The notes under the pieces were generated by a model. The model was not told where the DNA came from, did not search any database, and saw only the letters and a list, made by a program, of their open reading frames with translations. This document shows positions 35,975-46,163 of a DNA stretch of 64,000 nucleotides, piece by piece. The DNA is from Calothrix parasitica NIES-267. Its GTDB lineage: Bacteria > Cyanobacteriota > Cyanobacteriia > Cyanobacteriales > Nostocaceae. The stretch's first letter is position 1; each line of letters opens with the position of its first letter. Where the stretch lies: assembly GCF_002368095.1 (NCBI RefSeq), contig NZ_AP018227.1, forward strand, positions 1,907,359 through 1,971,358, written 5' to 3'. Both the position numbers and the translations under genes were made by a program.

Positions 35975-36060
35975 AGCATTACTAGCTTCCCAATTTCCAA
36001 TTCCCAATCCCCAATCCCCAGTCCCCAATTCCCCATTCCCAATTCTCAATCTCTTTAATC

Positions 36061-37788
36061 ATGAGTCAACAAGAGAAACAAAATCAAACAGTTGGTAAGC
36101 TTCGAGATAAGTTATCGAATAATTTGGATATTGATGCAGAGCGTAAAGAAGAAATTTACCTCGGGATATGTAATTCTGTAAGTCTCAGAGATATAAGCTA
36201 TTGGATTGAGGTGCTTTTTTCGGCTGGGATTGCGACTCTAGGTTTGGTACTTAATAGTCCTGCGGTAATTATTGGAGCGATGTTAATTTCTCCTTTGATG
36301 GGGAGTATTTTGGGTAATGGTTTGGCTTTGGCTGCTGGTGATGTAATTTTAGCTATACGAGCAATTATTAAGCTTGCGTTTTCTTGTTTTCTTGCTATTT
36401 CCTTTGCTGTACTGCTGGTTTCGGTTCTACCGTTTAAGGAAATGACCCCCGAGATTTTGGCACGTACTCAACCGAATATTTTGGATTTGGTAATAGCATT
36501 ATTTTCTGGTGCTGTGGGTTCGGTAGCACTTTGTAAGAAACCTAAAGGAGTTGCTACTTCTATTCCTGGGGTCGCGATAGCTGTTGCTTTAATGCCACCT
36601 CTATGTGTTGTTGGCTACGGGTTTGGTATCGCAATCAGCGTAAATATGATGAATGGATTGCGGATTGCTAAGGGTGGTGGATTATTATTTTTCACAAACT
36701 TAGTAGCAATTACCTTTACAGCAATGATTGTTTTTCTGACTCTACATATTGATAGTGCTAGAACTAAACAAACAATTAGAGAATGGCGAAAAAAACACAG
36801 AGAAACTGTTTGGATAAAAAATATTTTAGATATATTCCCCGAATCCAAGCATCTTAAAAAAATTGGTGGTCTTCGCGGTAGATTTATACTTCTTGGAATT
36901 ACTTTTTTAGCTATCTTAGTTCCACTTTATCAGTCATTTACCCAACTCAAACAAGAAGTAGTTGTTAAACGACAAGAAAATAATATACATTCGGCAGTCA
37001 GAAGTATTTGGCTGCAAGAATTTGCCAATTCAATCAATAATGAGCCACGCTCTTTTATTAGTAAAATATCAACTCGCAAATTGAATCAAAAATTGATGGT
37101 TCAACTTCATATTTTTACTAGTCACTTATATACGCCAGGAGAACAAAATTATTTTATAGAAATGCTAGCAGAACGTTTAAACAAGCCTTCAGAACTCATA
37201 TCTTTAAATTTAATCGAAATTCCTACAGCACAAAGCGAAATTTTAAATCAAATTTCTGAAGAAGAACCTTCAGCACCAATAATTACCATTGCTGAACTAC
37301 AAGCGAATTTATTACAAGAAGTAAAATCCGCTTTACTGAATTTAAAATTCCCACCACCAGCAAAGATGATTAATTACGAGTTCATCAGCAGCCCCTCCAA
37401 ATCTACGGCTATCCGCATAGTATATTTAAGCGAGCGCGAAATTGATAAAGATGCTCAAGTTTTGCTCGCTAATGATATTAGACAAAGATTGAATTATCCA
37501 TCAATAAAAATCAGCATGAAAAGGATTGCTGAAAATCCTATAAATATTCAGTTTGAAGATGAATCAACAACATTTACATCACAAAGTCTAGAAGCTTTAG
37601 ATAGTACTGCTTCTATTTTGCAACAGCAGCCATCTTTAAACTTAAAAATAATTACCAATCAAACCCGCGCAAAAGAAATAAAAGGTTATCTTAAATCAAA
37701 ATGGAAAATTAATGAAGAACGAATCATCGAACAACTCACTGAAGAAACCCAAACAGATGCCATTATCCAATTAAACAGTGAACAGTGA
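36061..37788 (+). CDS. DUF389 membrane protein with long C-terminal extension
   Basis: A 575-residue protein. Residues 40-300 carry the DUF389 membrane domain, with about seven hydrophobic segments and the conserved NSPAVIIGAMLISPLMGSI, then GVATSIPGVAIAVALMPPLC. After the last segment (about 278-298) comes a soluble region of some 275 residues with Gln/Ser-rich linkers. Its end (ALDSTASILQQQPSLNLKII, then AKEIKGYLKSKWKINEERI) resembles the OmpA/MotB peptidoglycan-binding pattern, though this is weak. The function is unknown. A run of C/A-rich repeats lies directly before the start and no Shine-Dalgarno is seen. Confidence 0.85.
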   Translation: MSQQEKQNQTVGKLRDKLSNNLDIDAERKEEIYLGICNSVSLRDISYWIEVLFSAGIATLGLVLNSPAVIIGAMLISPLMGSILGNGLALAAGDVILAIRAIIKLAFSCFLAISFAVLLVSVLPFKEMTPEILARTQPNILDLVIALFSGAVGSVALCKKPKGVATSIPGVAIAVALMPPLCVVGYGFGIAISVNMMNGLRIAKGGGLLFFTNLVAITFTAMIVFLTLHIDSARTKQTIREWRKKHRETVWIKNILDIFPESKHLKKIGGLRGRFILLGITFLAILVPLYQSFTQLKQEVVVKRQENNIHSAVRSIWLQEFANSINNEPRSFISKISTRKLNQKLMVQLHIFTSHLYTPGEQNYFIEMLAERLNKPSELISLNLIEIPTAQSEILNQISEEEPSAPIITIAELQANLLQEVKSALLNLKFPPPAKMINYEFISSPSKSTAIRIVYLSEREIDKDAQVLLANDIRQRLNYPSIKISMKRIAENPINIQFEDESTTFTSQSLEALDSTASILQQQPSLNLKIITNQTRAKEIKGYLKSKWKINEERIIEQLTEETQTDAIIQLNSEQ

Positions 37789-38025
37789 GGAGTTAGGAGT
37801 TAGGAATTAAGAGTTAGGAGTTAGGAATTAGGAGATATCTATATTCTGAAAACAAATAAGTAGTGGGAGCATCCTACTTCCTACTCCCCATTCCCCATTC
37901 CCTCTTCCTCAACTGCACTCAACAGGTAATAATTAATAATTGCTAATTGATGATCCACACCCTACCCTACGGGAACACCTGACGGTGAACGGGTGAAAAT
38001 TGCTAATTGATAATTTTAAACCAAC
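37789..38025. repeat. GTTAGGA/AATTAGG heptamer array and short inverted repeat
   Basis: Heptamers (GTTAGGA, ATTAAGA and similar) run from 37794 to 37836 straight after the DUF389 stop. Further on, TGCTAATTGATGATCC and TGCTAATTGATAATTT flank a short hairpin, CACCTGACGGTG (37976-37987). Confidence 0.65.
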
Positions 38026-38925
38026 ATGATTAAAAGTCGATTTGTCAAATTTTTGCGCCATTTGAATTTAGAAACGATTAAACAAACCGTAGCTAATGTA
38101 AGTAAACGCAGACTTTTAGGACTAGCTTCAGAAATAGCTTATAATGCGATATTATCTTTATTCCCAGCGATTCTTGCTATTTTGACGGCAATCGGTTTGT
38201 TGGAAGAAGGTTTGCAAGACATATTTAAGGATTTAGCAGAACAACTCAGCAGAATTGCTCCTAAAGATGCATTAGATTTAATTACTGAATTCGCTAGTAA
38301 TGAAATTGCTAGTTCAAAAAATGGCGGTTTGTTTTCTCTAAGTTTTATCGCTGCTCTGTGGACTTCTTCTGGTGCAATTGGTACCGCAATGACGGCTTTA
38401 GACCAAATTCAACAAACATCACCAGATAATATACGTCCATTTTGGAAAGCAAAATTAGTCTCTTTAGGATTAACAGTTGGTAGTATGATCCTTTTACTAA
38501 TTGCTTGTCTTTTAGTATTTATCAGTGGAGAACTTTTGAACTTTATAGTTGATAATTCTGCTGGTTATCTAGATTTTCTTTCTCACTTATGGGATTTGAT
38601 GCGTATTCCTTTAGCACTAGCTATTGTCGCTTTTGCTTTCGGTTTTATTTATCGTTTTGGCCCCAGTCGCTGGAAAAAAGGCACACCAATTATGCCGGGA
38701 GCAATATTCGCAGCCTTGTGCTGGGCGTTTGTCTCAAACTTATTCCGCATTTATGTAGCTAATTTTGGCAATTACAATAAAGCATACGGTGCTGTTGGTA
38801 CCGTAATTGTACTCATGCTATGGCTTTATATGACTGCTGCGGTAATACTAATAGGCAATCAATTAAACGTTACTGTAGCTGAAAGTATGTATCCAGATTC
38901 ACAAAAAGAAATTGATATTAATTGA
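38026..38925 (+). CDS. YihY/BrkB family inner-membrane protein
   Basis: A 299-residue protein with about six hydrophobic segments. It carries the family signature in the first third (KRRLLGLASEIAYNAILSLFP), the SSGAIGTAMTALDQI block, GFIYRFGPSRWKKGTPIMPG, and the last helix pair with YGAVGTVIVLMLWLYMTAAV. The family was once named ribonuclease BN by mistake; its real function is unknown, with transport or envelope roles proposed. It follows DUF389 on the same strand at about 240 bp. Confidence 0.92.
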   Translation: MIKSRFVKFLRHLNLETIKQTVANVSKRRLLGLASEIAYNAILSLFPAILAILTAIGLLEEGLQDIFKDLAEQLSRIAPKDALDLITEFASNEIASSKNGGLFSLSFIAALWTSSGAIGTAMTALDQIQQTSPDNIRPFWKAKLVSLGLTVGSMILLLIACLLVFISGELLNFIVDNSAGYLDFLSHLWDLMRIPLALAIVAFAFGFIYRFGPSRWKKGTPIMPGAIFAALCWAFVSNLFRIYVANFGNYNKAYGAVGTVIVLMLWLYMTAAVILIGNQLNVTVAESMYPDSQKEIDIN

Positions 38926-39029
38926 TATAAAATTAGTATTAGAAACTACATATTTTCCGCACTAAAGCTACATATTCAATTATAACAGTAAGAGAAGCAA
39001 CGATTTCATCACAAAAAATCATTTCTCTC

Positions 39030-39536
39030 ATGTCCTTGCCACCCTCTCAATTTTATTCTCTTAATCCCGATGCTAAAGCACCAACTTTAAAACGTCTTCG
39101 TGCTTTCAGTCGTATATTAGATAAAGCTATTACTATTCCAGGAACCGGAATTGGTGTAGGTTTAGATCCAATTCTAGGATTGTTACCCGCAGGTGGTGAT
39201 TTTTTAGGCGTTTTGCTTTCAGCTTATATTGTTTTAGAAGCTGCACGGTTGGGTGCTTCTAAAGCAACTTTAGGTAGAATGACAACAAATATTATTATTG
39301 ATGCCTTGGTTGGTTTAATACCTGTTTTAGGAGACTTTTTTGACTTCGCTTGGAAAGCTAACGACCACAATATTAAATTATTAGAAGAACATTTAAAATT
39401 TCCCAGTCAAAAGAAAAGAGCCGATACTTGGTTTGTATTTATACTTTTGGCTGTATTATTATTACTTGCTATCAGTTTAGTTACATTATCTGTAATTGTG
39501 ACAAGATTTGTTTGGGGCATAATTACAGGCAGTTAA
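39030..39536 (+). CDS. DUF4112 domain membrane protein
   Basis: A 168-residue protein. Residues 25-130 match DUF4112: LDKAITIPGTGIGVGLDPIL, LLPAGGDFLGVLLSAYIVLEA, and a second half with GLIPVLGDFFDFAWKANDHN. The domain is a two-fold hydrophobic repeat with an LLPAGGD / LIPVLGD motif. A C-terminal membrane helix follows (about 136-160). The function is unknown. It sits 104 bp after YihY on the same strand. Confidence 0.88.
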   Translation: MSLPPSQFYSLNPDAKAPTLKRLRAFSRILDKAITIPGTGIGVGLDPILGLLPAGGDFLGVLLSAYIVLEAARLGASKATLGRMTTNIIIDALVGLIPVLGDFFDFAWKANDHNIKLLEEHLKFPSQKKRADTWFVFILLAVLLLLAISLVTLSVIVTRFVWGIITGS

Positions 39537-39586
39537 CAATTGACAGTTATCAATCACCAATTACCAATTCCCAATCCCCAATTGAT

Positions 39587-40522
39587 ATGAAAGACTGGTG
39601 GCAAGATACTTTTCCTCTAGGACAACAGAAGGTAACTATAACTGATAGTCAAGGTTATCCCGTACAAATTGCTTATGGTGAAAAAGGTACGGGTCAACCT
39701 TTGTTCTTACTGCACGGTATTGGTAGCTGGAGCTATAATTGGCGCTATCTTATCGAACCGTTATCTCAGCATTTTCGAGTCATCACTTTCGACGCTAAAG
39801 GATTTGGATTTTCCGAAAAACCTTTACATCGTGAAGAAACTACGGGTCATCAAGTAATTGAATTACAACGAATAATTACTGCATTATGCGACGAACCAGT
39901 AGCAATTTTATCCGAATCTTTAGGAGCTTTAACTGCTCTTGCTTTTGCTGAAGAATACCCCGAGCTTGTTACGCGATTAGTGGTGATTAATGTTCCAATA
40001 TTCGCGAATAAACTTCCCCATTGGGGCATGGATTTACTTTCCAAAACTCCCTTAGAACTAATTGAAGTAATTGATAAATTACGTTTAAGCTATCTTTTCG
40101 CGCCATTGATAAGAGAGATTATGGCAATAGAAAGACGTAGCGTACTATTTGACCCTTCTATTTTGACTCAAGAGAATGTTTTTTGGATTACTTATCCATA
40201 TATTGAGTTTCCCGGTACTTTTCTCAAAGTTACTCAAGAATTACAAATCGCTGCACGAGAAATTGAAAATCATCAAAACAACAAGCCCAACTGGCTGGGT
40301 AAAATTCAAGATAATTTAATTAACATTAAATGTCCCACATTGATTCTCTGGGGAGAACAAGATAGCTGGTTCCCTCTCGAACATGGAAAAAAACTACACC
40401 AATTTCTTCCTAATTCTCAATTTCAACTTTTAACTAATTGTCATCATGACGCTTCAAGTGGTTCAGCAGACGCAATCGAAAGAGCTACTATTGAATTTTT
40501 GAGAAGTAATGATGGGGAGTAG
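39587..40522 (+). CDS. Alpha/beta hydrolase
   Basis: A 311-residue protein started at the ATG at 39587; a longer upstream frame overlaps the DUF4112 gene and reads repeat sequence, so it is rejected. It has the oxyanion region LLHGIGSWSYNW (41-52), nucleophile Ser111 in LSESLGAL (a relaxed SxSxG instead of GxSxG), Asp259 in LWGEQDSW and His286 or His287 in TNCHHDASSG. The triad looks complete. The sequence resembles haloalkane dehalogenase/epoxide hydrolase-like cyanobacterial esterases; the substrate is unknown. Confidence 0.85.
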   Translation: MKDWWQDTFPLGQQKVTITDSQGYPVQIAYGEKGTGQPLFLLHGIGSWSYNWRYLIEPLSQHFRVITFDAKGFGFSEKPLHREETTGHQVIELQRIITALCDEPVAILSESLGALTALAFAEEYPELVTRLVVINVPIFANKLPHWGMDLLSKTPLELIEVIDKLRLSYLFAPLIREIMAIERRSVLFDPSILTQENVFWITYPYIEFPGTFLKVTQELQIAAREIENHQNNKPNWLGKIQDNLINIKCPTLILWGEQDSWFPLEHGKKLHQFLPNSQFQLLTNCHHDASSGSADAIERATIEFLRSNDGE

Positions 40523-41640
40523 CAAGTAGCAAGTAGCAAGTAACAATACCGTTTCTTTATAAAGATGCGCCGAATTTAGCCTAGGTCGGTAGGCTTTGTT
40601 TGAGTAGCCCCACTCTTTTAGAGTGAGGGAGATTTAGCGCAGCCTCATACAGAATTGGTACAAGTAGATAATTGGTAATTGGTAATTGATAATTGATAAT
40701 TGGTAACTGATAATTCCCCAAAAAATAAGAGTGGGAGGATGCATATCACAAGCAATCACTCCCACTCTTACGTTTACTGCTGAAGCGTTTCGGAATACGT
40801 ACAAACATTGCCTTGATTTTGGGGGCTGTTTTTGGGTCAACGCAATATTTGCACGCGGTTGGTATTCCTAATGCAGCAAACGAAACTTAATTGTTTAATT
40901 TTTATGATTGACAATTATCTAATTCTTTTGTTAGGATAAATATCCCTTGAAGAAAAACATCTTTTAAAAAAGAATATTTTTTAGAAAATAAGCAATCTGT
41001 CGGTAGAAAGTGTATCACCTCTTTTCTTATTAAAGTGATACACCCTGATAACATCACCCTTGAAGTCGTTTATCTTGATTAAAGATAACTGAGTAAATTG
41101 TTAGTTGGTTGCCATTTTGGCAGGTTTTATAATTTGTTTTGAAATTCAAGCAATAAACCAGTTATTTGCCTGATTTATAGTGCTTTTTTGGTGGTAAACC
41201 CCAAATCCCGATTCAAATAACGCACTTAAAAGTTTTCTTAGACATACAGCAAATTTCATCCAAGTGAGGTACAGCAAGTAGTAAGTAGTAAGTAATAAGT
41301 AGTAAGTAGGGAGCAAAAAAAGAATGTACCTCATCTACTTGCAAAGTGCTGTAACTACGAACGAATAAACGAAGCGCTAAATCTTTCGGATACCGCAGCA
41401 ATATTTGGCGCTGAAGCGCAACTACGAACGAATAAACCGCTCCCTGTTCCCATAAAAAACACGCATCTCGATAACAATTTCTCGAAAGCGTGGATTTCTA
41501 AAGCTTTATTTTGCAACCCTTAACACTTAGTTCATAGACTATTAGTTTCAATTAACTCAAACTGCTTCTACACAATTTTTATTTATGAATAATATCTCAT
41601 TCCATGGAGCAGTATAAAAAATATTATTGTCCACGAATTG
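40523..41640. other. Long gene-free region of repeats and hairpins
   Basis: About 1.1 kb without a credible gene; short minus-strand frames here read through repeats. It holds GTAGCAA heptamers (40519-40543); hairpin AGCCTAGGTCGGTAGGCT (40578-40595); CACTCTTTTAGAGTG (40611-40625); an ATTGGTA/ATTGATA series (40669-40711); an inverted pair TAAGAGTGGGAG...CTCCCACTCTTA (40726-40770); GTGTATCAC...GTGATACAC (41010-41043); a GTAAGTA-type series (41276-41311); and two copies of AACTACGAACGAATAAAC (about 41353 and 41419). It looks like a dumping ground for small elements. Confidence 0.65.
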
Positions 41641-42321
41641 CTATTTGCGTAACATTGAAGACAATGATGTCTGCTTGCGGATATCCATGATATCAGCCAA
41701 GGAATCTTGATTTTTTTGATTTGGCTTGAAATTTTGTTCTGGTGGTAAAACTGTGATAACAGGCTTTGGCTTTGCTTTTTGTGGGGGCATAGCCATTATG
41801 GGGGTTCTACGCGGTTGGGGAGCGCGAGCAGGCGTTTTTCTTTTAGGTAAATGTGCTTCTATTGCTTGATAGCGTCGCTGCGCTAAACGTATTTCATCAC
41901 GATTAACAACCTGTCTCTTAAGCTTTTTCTTTTGCTTTGGACGATTGAGAACTTTGAGAATTACTATGCAGCCGCTAGCACAGCTTAAAGCTATGGCAGC
42001 TACCATCCACAAAGGTATGGGATTATTTTTAGCTTCTGCACTTTCAACTGGTGCTTTCGGTACAGCTTCAGGCTGAGGTAGGTCTAAGTCTTTACTCTTT
42101 ATTTTGTCATCGACATAGCCCAAGCTATATATCGATAACGCACCTCCTCCCAAGAACATCAGCAGCAAACCAGCCAAAAATAGCCAGGGATAATGCATGA
42201 ATAGATATATCACTACATTTTTTAAGCTATATTTTTTGCTTTTTGGTTCGCTACTGTCTGTAATAGGTGCGGACTCTTTGACTTCAGACGACTCCTGCTG
42301 TACACTCTGATTGTTTTCCAT
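41641..42321 (-). CDS. Unknown protein with two membrane segments and a basic tail
   Basis: A 226-residue protein from the ATG at 42321; an in-frame GTG 60 bp upstream is less likely. A polar N-terminus (1-35) is followed by a hydrophobic segment (about 38-65, with LFLAGLLLMFLGGGAL), a Pro/Glu/Lys loop, a second segment (about 103-125) and a C-terminal region of 100 residues rich in Lys, Arg, Pro and Gln. Both ends are probably cytoplasmic and the basic tail could contact RNA or acidic lipid. I do not recognise the family. It lies downstream of ddl on the same strand, 157 bp away. Confidence 0.7.
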   Translation of the reverse strand: MENNQSVQQESSEVKESAPITDSSEPKSKKYSLKNVVIYLFMHYPWLFLAGLLLMFLGGGALSIYSLGYVDDKIKSKDLDLPQPEAVPKAPVESAEAKNNPIPLWMVAAIALSCASGCIVILKVLNRPKQKKKLKRQVVNRDEIRLAQRRYQAIEAHLPKRKTPARAPQPRRTPIMAMPPQKAKPKPVITVLPPEQNFKPNQKNQDSLADIMDIRKQTSLSSMLRK

Positions 42322-42478
42322 GACTTTTTTCAGATTTGTACTTCTCAAGATATAGATTGTACTTGAGTACCGAGGTTTCACGTATCCGTAATCATTTTTT
42401 TGATTTCAGTAGTCTTTATTAGAAGTTTAGACTACTAAATCCGCCGTTTTTTTTATCAATCTAGGTGCTTAAAGCTAC

Positions 42479-43546
42479 TTAGGTTGTCTCGGGTTCTGAA
42501 TTTAGTTCTATTGCTAGACGAACAAGTTTATCAACTAATTCCGGAAAGGAAACCCCACTGCTTGCCCAAAGTTGCGGATACATGCTTGTTGCTGTAAAAC
42601 CCGGCAAAGTATTGATTTCGTTAATTAAAACTTCTCCTGTTGCCTCAACATAAAAGAAGTCCACTCGCGCTAAACCAGCGCAATCTAAAGTAGTAAATGC
42701 CTGTATTGCTGAAGATTGAATCTGACTAATTACAGCATCTGGCAATGGTGCGGGAATCAGTAAATCTGCCTTTCCGCTAGTATATTTTGTTTCGTAATCA
42801 TAAAAGTCACTTTCGTAAGTGATTTCACCGACGGTTGAAGCTTTCGGGTTTTCATTCCCTAAAACAGCGCATTCAACTTCTCTTGCATTTACTCCTGCTT
42901 CTACAATAATTCTCCTGTCGTAACTCGCTGCACTATCCAAAGCAGCTTCTAACTCCGAACGCGATCGCACTTTTGCAATACCCACGGACGAACCTAAGTT
43001 AGCGGGTTTGACGAAACAAGGGTATCCTAAATTTTGCTCGATGTCATCACAAAGCTTGGGGAAAATACATGGATTTGACCAAATTTGCTCTCTGGTTAAA
43101 GCCATATACTTAACTTGTGGCAATCCTGCTTGAGCAAATATGGATTTCATCCCAATTTTATCCATACCCGCAGCGGAACCCAGTACCCCAGAACCAACAA
43201 AAGGGACTTGCATCAAGCTGAGCAATCCTTGAATAGTACCATCTTCTCCATTTGGCCCGTGAAGAATGGGGAACCAGACATCAATAGTTTCCGCAGCTGC
43301 TGGGAATTGCCAAAGTGTTGGTTGAGAATTTTCGCAAGATAACGCTTCTCCCGAAGATAAAACCTGACGTGCAATATCGGGACCTTGCCAAGAACCATCT
43401 TTTTTAATATAAAAAGGCAATAATTCGTACTTATTAGCGTTTTCTTCAGCAGTTAAAGCTTCCGAAATTGCTTTAGCTGAAACAATAGAAACTTCATGTT
43501 CGCCTGAACGACCGCCAAAAAGTAAACCTACCTTTAATTTTGTCAT
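42479..43546 (-). CDS. ddl: D-alanine--D-alanine ligase
   Basis: A 355-residue ATP-grasp enzyme that joins two D-Ala residues for peptidoglycan precursor synthesis in the cytoplasm. It opens with the family motif [14 protein letters not shown], carries [14 protein letters not shown], the [20 protein letters not shown]-binding strand, and the C-terminal metal-binding ARVDFFYVE and [18 protein letters not shown]. The length fits the longer DdlA-type enzymes with an insertion. It is not in a mur cluster here; the next genes are unrelated. Confidence 0.97.
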   Translation of the reverse strand: MTKLKVGLLFGGRSGEHEVSIVSAKAISEALTAEENANKYELLPFYIKKDGSWQGPDIARQVLSSGEALSCENSQPTLWQFPAAAETIDVWFPILHGPNGEDGTIQGLLSLMQVPFVGSGVLGSAAGMDKIGMKSIFAQAGLPQVKYMALTREQIWSNPCIFPKLCDDIEQNLGYPCFVKPANLGSSVGIAKVRSRSELEAALDSAASYDRRIIVEAGVNAREVECAVLGNENPKASTVGEITYESDFYDYETKYTSGKADLLIPAPLPDAVISQIQSSAIQAFTTLDCAGLARVDFFYVEATGEVLINEINTLPGFTATSMYPQLWASSGVSFPELVDKLVRLAIELNSEPETT

Positions 43547-44154
43547 GTTGAATACTTAAATATAATAGCTAATTGCTTTGAGGTTATCACAACCCTTTAA
43601 AATTCCTAAATTTTTTTATTACATAACCATTAAGTAATATTTATACATCAAATAAAACGACAAAAACCCAGCCATAAAGACCAGGTTTTTGAAGGTTTCA
43701 TATAAGGATAGGGGCCATAGTTCCCCCGGTTAAATATAGTTAACAAGCAATAACTCGCTCATCTAAGATAGGATACTGATATTAAGATGTCAATTCCGGA
43801 AAGTTTAAAAGTTTTTTTATTTTTTTTGGAATCAACTTTTTAAACCACTATTTTTATGTTCTTTATAGATTTACTGTACGTTTGAATACATTTAAATATC
43901 TAAGTTTCTCGTGGAATAGCTTTTCAAACCGTTCTAATAGTTAATTGCATTAATTGCATATAGTAAAAGTCGTGACTCTGGATTCAATCCTTAATATAAG
44001 ATTAAAATTTGAAGCGAAAACAAAAGTTTTTGTCGGAATGTTGTATTTCTAAATCCAAGATACAAAATGCTACGAGATTCTTTCAAACCGTCAAAATGTG
44101 AAATGCTATCAATATTTAAGGAGACGTAGCACTGCTACGTCTCTACATTATGAA
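43547..44154. other. AT-rich intergenic region, one palindrome at its end
   Basis: About 600 bp between ddl (5' end) and miaB (3' end). No gene or RNA is seen. It should hold the ddl promoter. At 44121-44143 lies GAGACGTAGCA-C-TGCTACGTCTC, 11 bp beyond the miaB stop codon, which may help terminate miaB and is a member of the dispersed GAGACGT palindrome family. Confidence 0.6.
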
Positions 44155-45516
44155 TTAAACACCAACCGGTTCTCTTACTTCCACAACTTCCCCGGTCAAA
44201 CTAAAGGGACGAACTACATTGATTTTCACTTTGACTATCTTCCCTTTCAACTCATTAATATCACCTGTAAAGAATGTCAGACGATTTCCTCTTGTCCGTC
44301 CCATCACCTGATTTTTATCTTTGGGATTCTCATCTTCAACCAATACTTCTTCAATGCGTCCCATATATCTTTGCGAACGTTCGGCTGCTTTTGTTCCTAC
44401 AAGATGATTCAATCGCTGCAATCTATCGCTTTTAACTTCTTCGCTCAGCTGTTCTTCCCATTCTGCTGCGGGTGTATTGGGACGGGGAGAATATGCAGCG
44501 GTGTTTAACAAATCAAAAGCAATCTCATCTGTTAATTTCATGGTGTTTTGAAACTGCTCTTCTGTCTCCCCAGGAAAAGCCACGATTGCATCCGCACTAA
44601 TGGAAGCATCTGGCATATATTCGCGAACTTTGTCGATGATTCGGCGGTATTTTTCATGAGTATAACCCCGAGCCATGCGCTTCAATACTTCGTTATCACC
44701 CGATTGGAACGGGATATGAAAATGCTCGCAAATTTTGGGTAATTCGGCACAAGCTTTAATTAATCGTTCTGTAAAATAACGGGGATGAGAAGTTGCGAAT
44801 CTAATTCTTTCAATCCCCGGTACGTCGTGAACGTAATACAATAAATCCGTCAAAGTATTCTGACGACGACCTTCCGGTGTAATTCCCGGTAAATCTCTGC
44901 CGTAAGCGTCAATATTCTGACCGAGTAAGGTAACTTCTTTGTAACCCTGTCTCGCTAATTCTTCCATTTCAGCGCGAATCGCTTCAGGTGTCCGCGACTG
45001 TTCCACACCCCGGACCCCAGGAACCACACAATAGGTACAGCGTTCGTTGCAACCGTAAATTACATTCACCCAAGCCGTAACTTTACTGTCTCGGCGCGGC
45101 TTGGTGATATCTTCCATAATATGCACCGGCTCGGTAGCTACAACTTGAGAACCACCGTAGACTTCGTGTAGCAAATCTTTTAAACGGTTAGCGTGTTGTG
45201 GCCCCATTACCAAATCTAATTCCGGCACCCTTCTTAATAAAGTTTCTCCTTCCTGCTGAGCCACACAACCCGCGATTACCAAAGTTAAGTCGGGATTTTT
45301 GCGCTTCCGTTTTGCTTGTCTGCCCAGATAAGAATATACCTTCTGTTCTGCATTATCCCGGATAGAACAAGTATTGCAAACTACTATATCTGCATCATAC
45401 TGGTCTTCTGACCACTCAAAGCCCATATCTTCTAAGATACCAGCCATGCGTTCCGAGTCCGCTTTATTCATCTGGCAACCGTAGGTAATAATGTGGTATT
45501 GGCGTTTGGTGGTCAT
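44155..45516 (-). CDS. miaB: tRNA-2-methylthio-N6-dimethylallyladenosine synthase MiaB
   Basis: A 453-residue methylthiotransferase that adds the methylthio group at C2 of i6A37 in tRNAs reading UNN codons. The start at 45516 ([18 protein letters not shown]) agrees with cyanobacterial relatives; ATG 45558 or TTG 45564 would add a 14-16 residue leader. The N-terminal cluster ligands are Cys14, Cys50 and Cys84. The radical SAM motif is CNERCTYC (Cys156, Cys160, Cys163). A C-terminal TRAM domain (about 375-440, with [13 protein letters not shown]) completes the family architecture. Confidence 0.97.
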   Translation of the reverse strand: MTTKRQYHIITYGCQMNKADSERMAGILEDMGFEWSEDQYDADIVVCNTCSIRDNAEQKVYSYLGRQAKRKRKNPDLTLVIAGCVAQQEGETLLRRVPELDLVMGPQHANRLKDLLHEVYGGSQVVATEPVHIMEDITKPRRDSKVTAWVNVIYGCNERCTYCVVPGVRGVEQSRTPEAIRAEMEELARQGYKEVTLLGQNIDAYGRDLPGITPEGRRQNTLTDLLYYVHDVPGIERIRFATSHPRYFTERLIKACAELPKICEHFHIPFQSGDNEVLKRMARGYTHEKYRRIIDKVREYMPDASISADAIVAFPGETEEQFQNTMKLTDEIAFDLLNTAAYSPRPNTPAAEWEEQLSEEVKSDRLQRLNHLVGTKAAERSQRYMGRIEEVLVEDENPKDKNQVMGRTRGNRLTFFTGDINELKGKIVKVKINVVRPFSLTGEVVEVREPVGV

Positions 45517-45653
45517 TGGTAATTTTTGATTGGGTAATGTAGTATTTACTGATTTCATTATCAATTTTACATAAAATTTTTATATCAAATATTGCTGCAA
45601 TATTGATATAAATTAAAATACTCTGAGTAAATAAAAATGTCTAAACGAGAAAA

Positions 45654-45860
45654 ATGTATAACAATTTTGTCTGCATCTTGTTTATATTAGTGGGTCTACT
45701 TTCAGCCGCAGCTAGTTATTGTAACTGGGATTGGTATTTTAACAATTATCGCGCTCGCTTCCTGGTCAAAATAATTGGTCGTAAAGGGGCAAGAATATTT
45801 TACATGGCTCTTGGGCTTTTCCTCGTTGGTTTGGGAATAGTTCTTTTAATCGGTAGTTAA
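45654..45860 (+). CDS. Small two-TM membrane protein, Imm17-like
   Basis: A 68-residue protein with two hydrophobic helices (about 3-21 and 47-67) joined by a basic loop that contains NWDWYFNNYRARFLVKIIGRKGARIFY. The WDW pair and GRKGARIFY pattern fit the Imm17 family, which was predicted from toxin-immunity neighbourhoods. No polymorphic toxin lies nearby, so immunity is not supported by context. Many cyanobacteria carry such small proteins as orphans. It sits just upstream of the inverted repeat bounding the transposase locus. Confidence 0.65.
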   Translation: MYNNFVCILFILVGLLSAAASYCNWDWYFNNYRARFLVKIIGRKGARIFYMALGLFLVGLGIVLLIGS

Positions 45861-46018
45861 AAAAATACTTTCGCACTTCATCTATACTACAATAGTTCAA
45901 GGGGTGACAAGACGGCTAAAAAATAGTCACAGCAAGAGATTTATGCAGCAACCAATATGAAAAAATTGCCCGAAAAATGAGATAAAAATGATAAATATAA
46001 GAATGATAATCATAGCAG

Positions 46019-46051
46019 AGGTAGAGAAACCGCTTCGCGGTTTCTCTACCT
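46019..46051. repeat. Strong palindrome downstream of the transposase
   Basis: AGGTAGAGAAACCGC, a TTC loop, and the exact complement: a 15-bp stem. It is about 110 bp beyond the transposase stop codon. A second perfect hairpin, TTCAACAAGC-TT-GCTTGTTGAA, follows at 46077-46098. Confidence 0.85.
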
Positions 46052-46163
46052 ACTTCGTTGACAGGTCAAATTGTTTTTCAACAAGCTTGCTTGTTGAAAT
46101 AATTGATGACTGATACGGGCATAGTTTCTTATATTAAGAGAAACAGATTTTTACAATTTGAAA

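Larger units (their letters stand above)
35470..36060. other. Intergenic region packed with MITE-like repeats
   Basis: No gene is seen. It contains a GGGAGCATCTTGCTCCC hairpin (35611-35627), three related inverted-repeat elements (35638-35974, listed separately) and a C/A-rich series of CCCAATT/CCCAATC units (about 35988-36053) just before the DUF389 start codon. Confidence 0.7.

Noticed and set aside
39428-39586. N-terminal extension of the alpha/beta hydrolase
   Set aside because: The extension overlaps the DUF4112 gene in another frame and translates heptamer-type repeats; the fold starts at the ATG at 39587.
40634-41401. Short minus-strand frames of 62-68 codons
   Set aside because: They run through heptamer repeats and hairpins, overlap each other in different frames and have Tyr/Leu-rich low-complexity translations.
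43547-44154. Gap searched for tRNA or structured RNA
   Set aside because: No cloverleaf-like set of arms or T-loop sequence was found; only the palindrome at 44121-44143 stands out.
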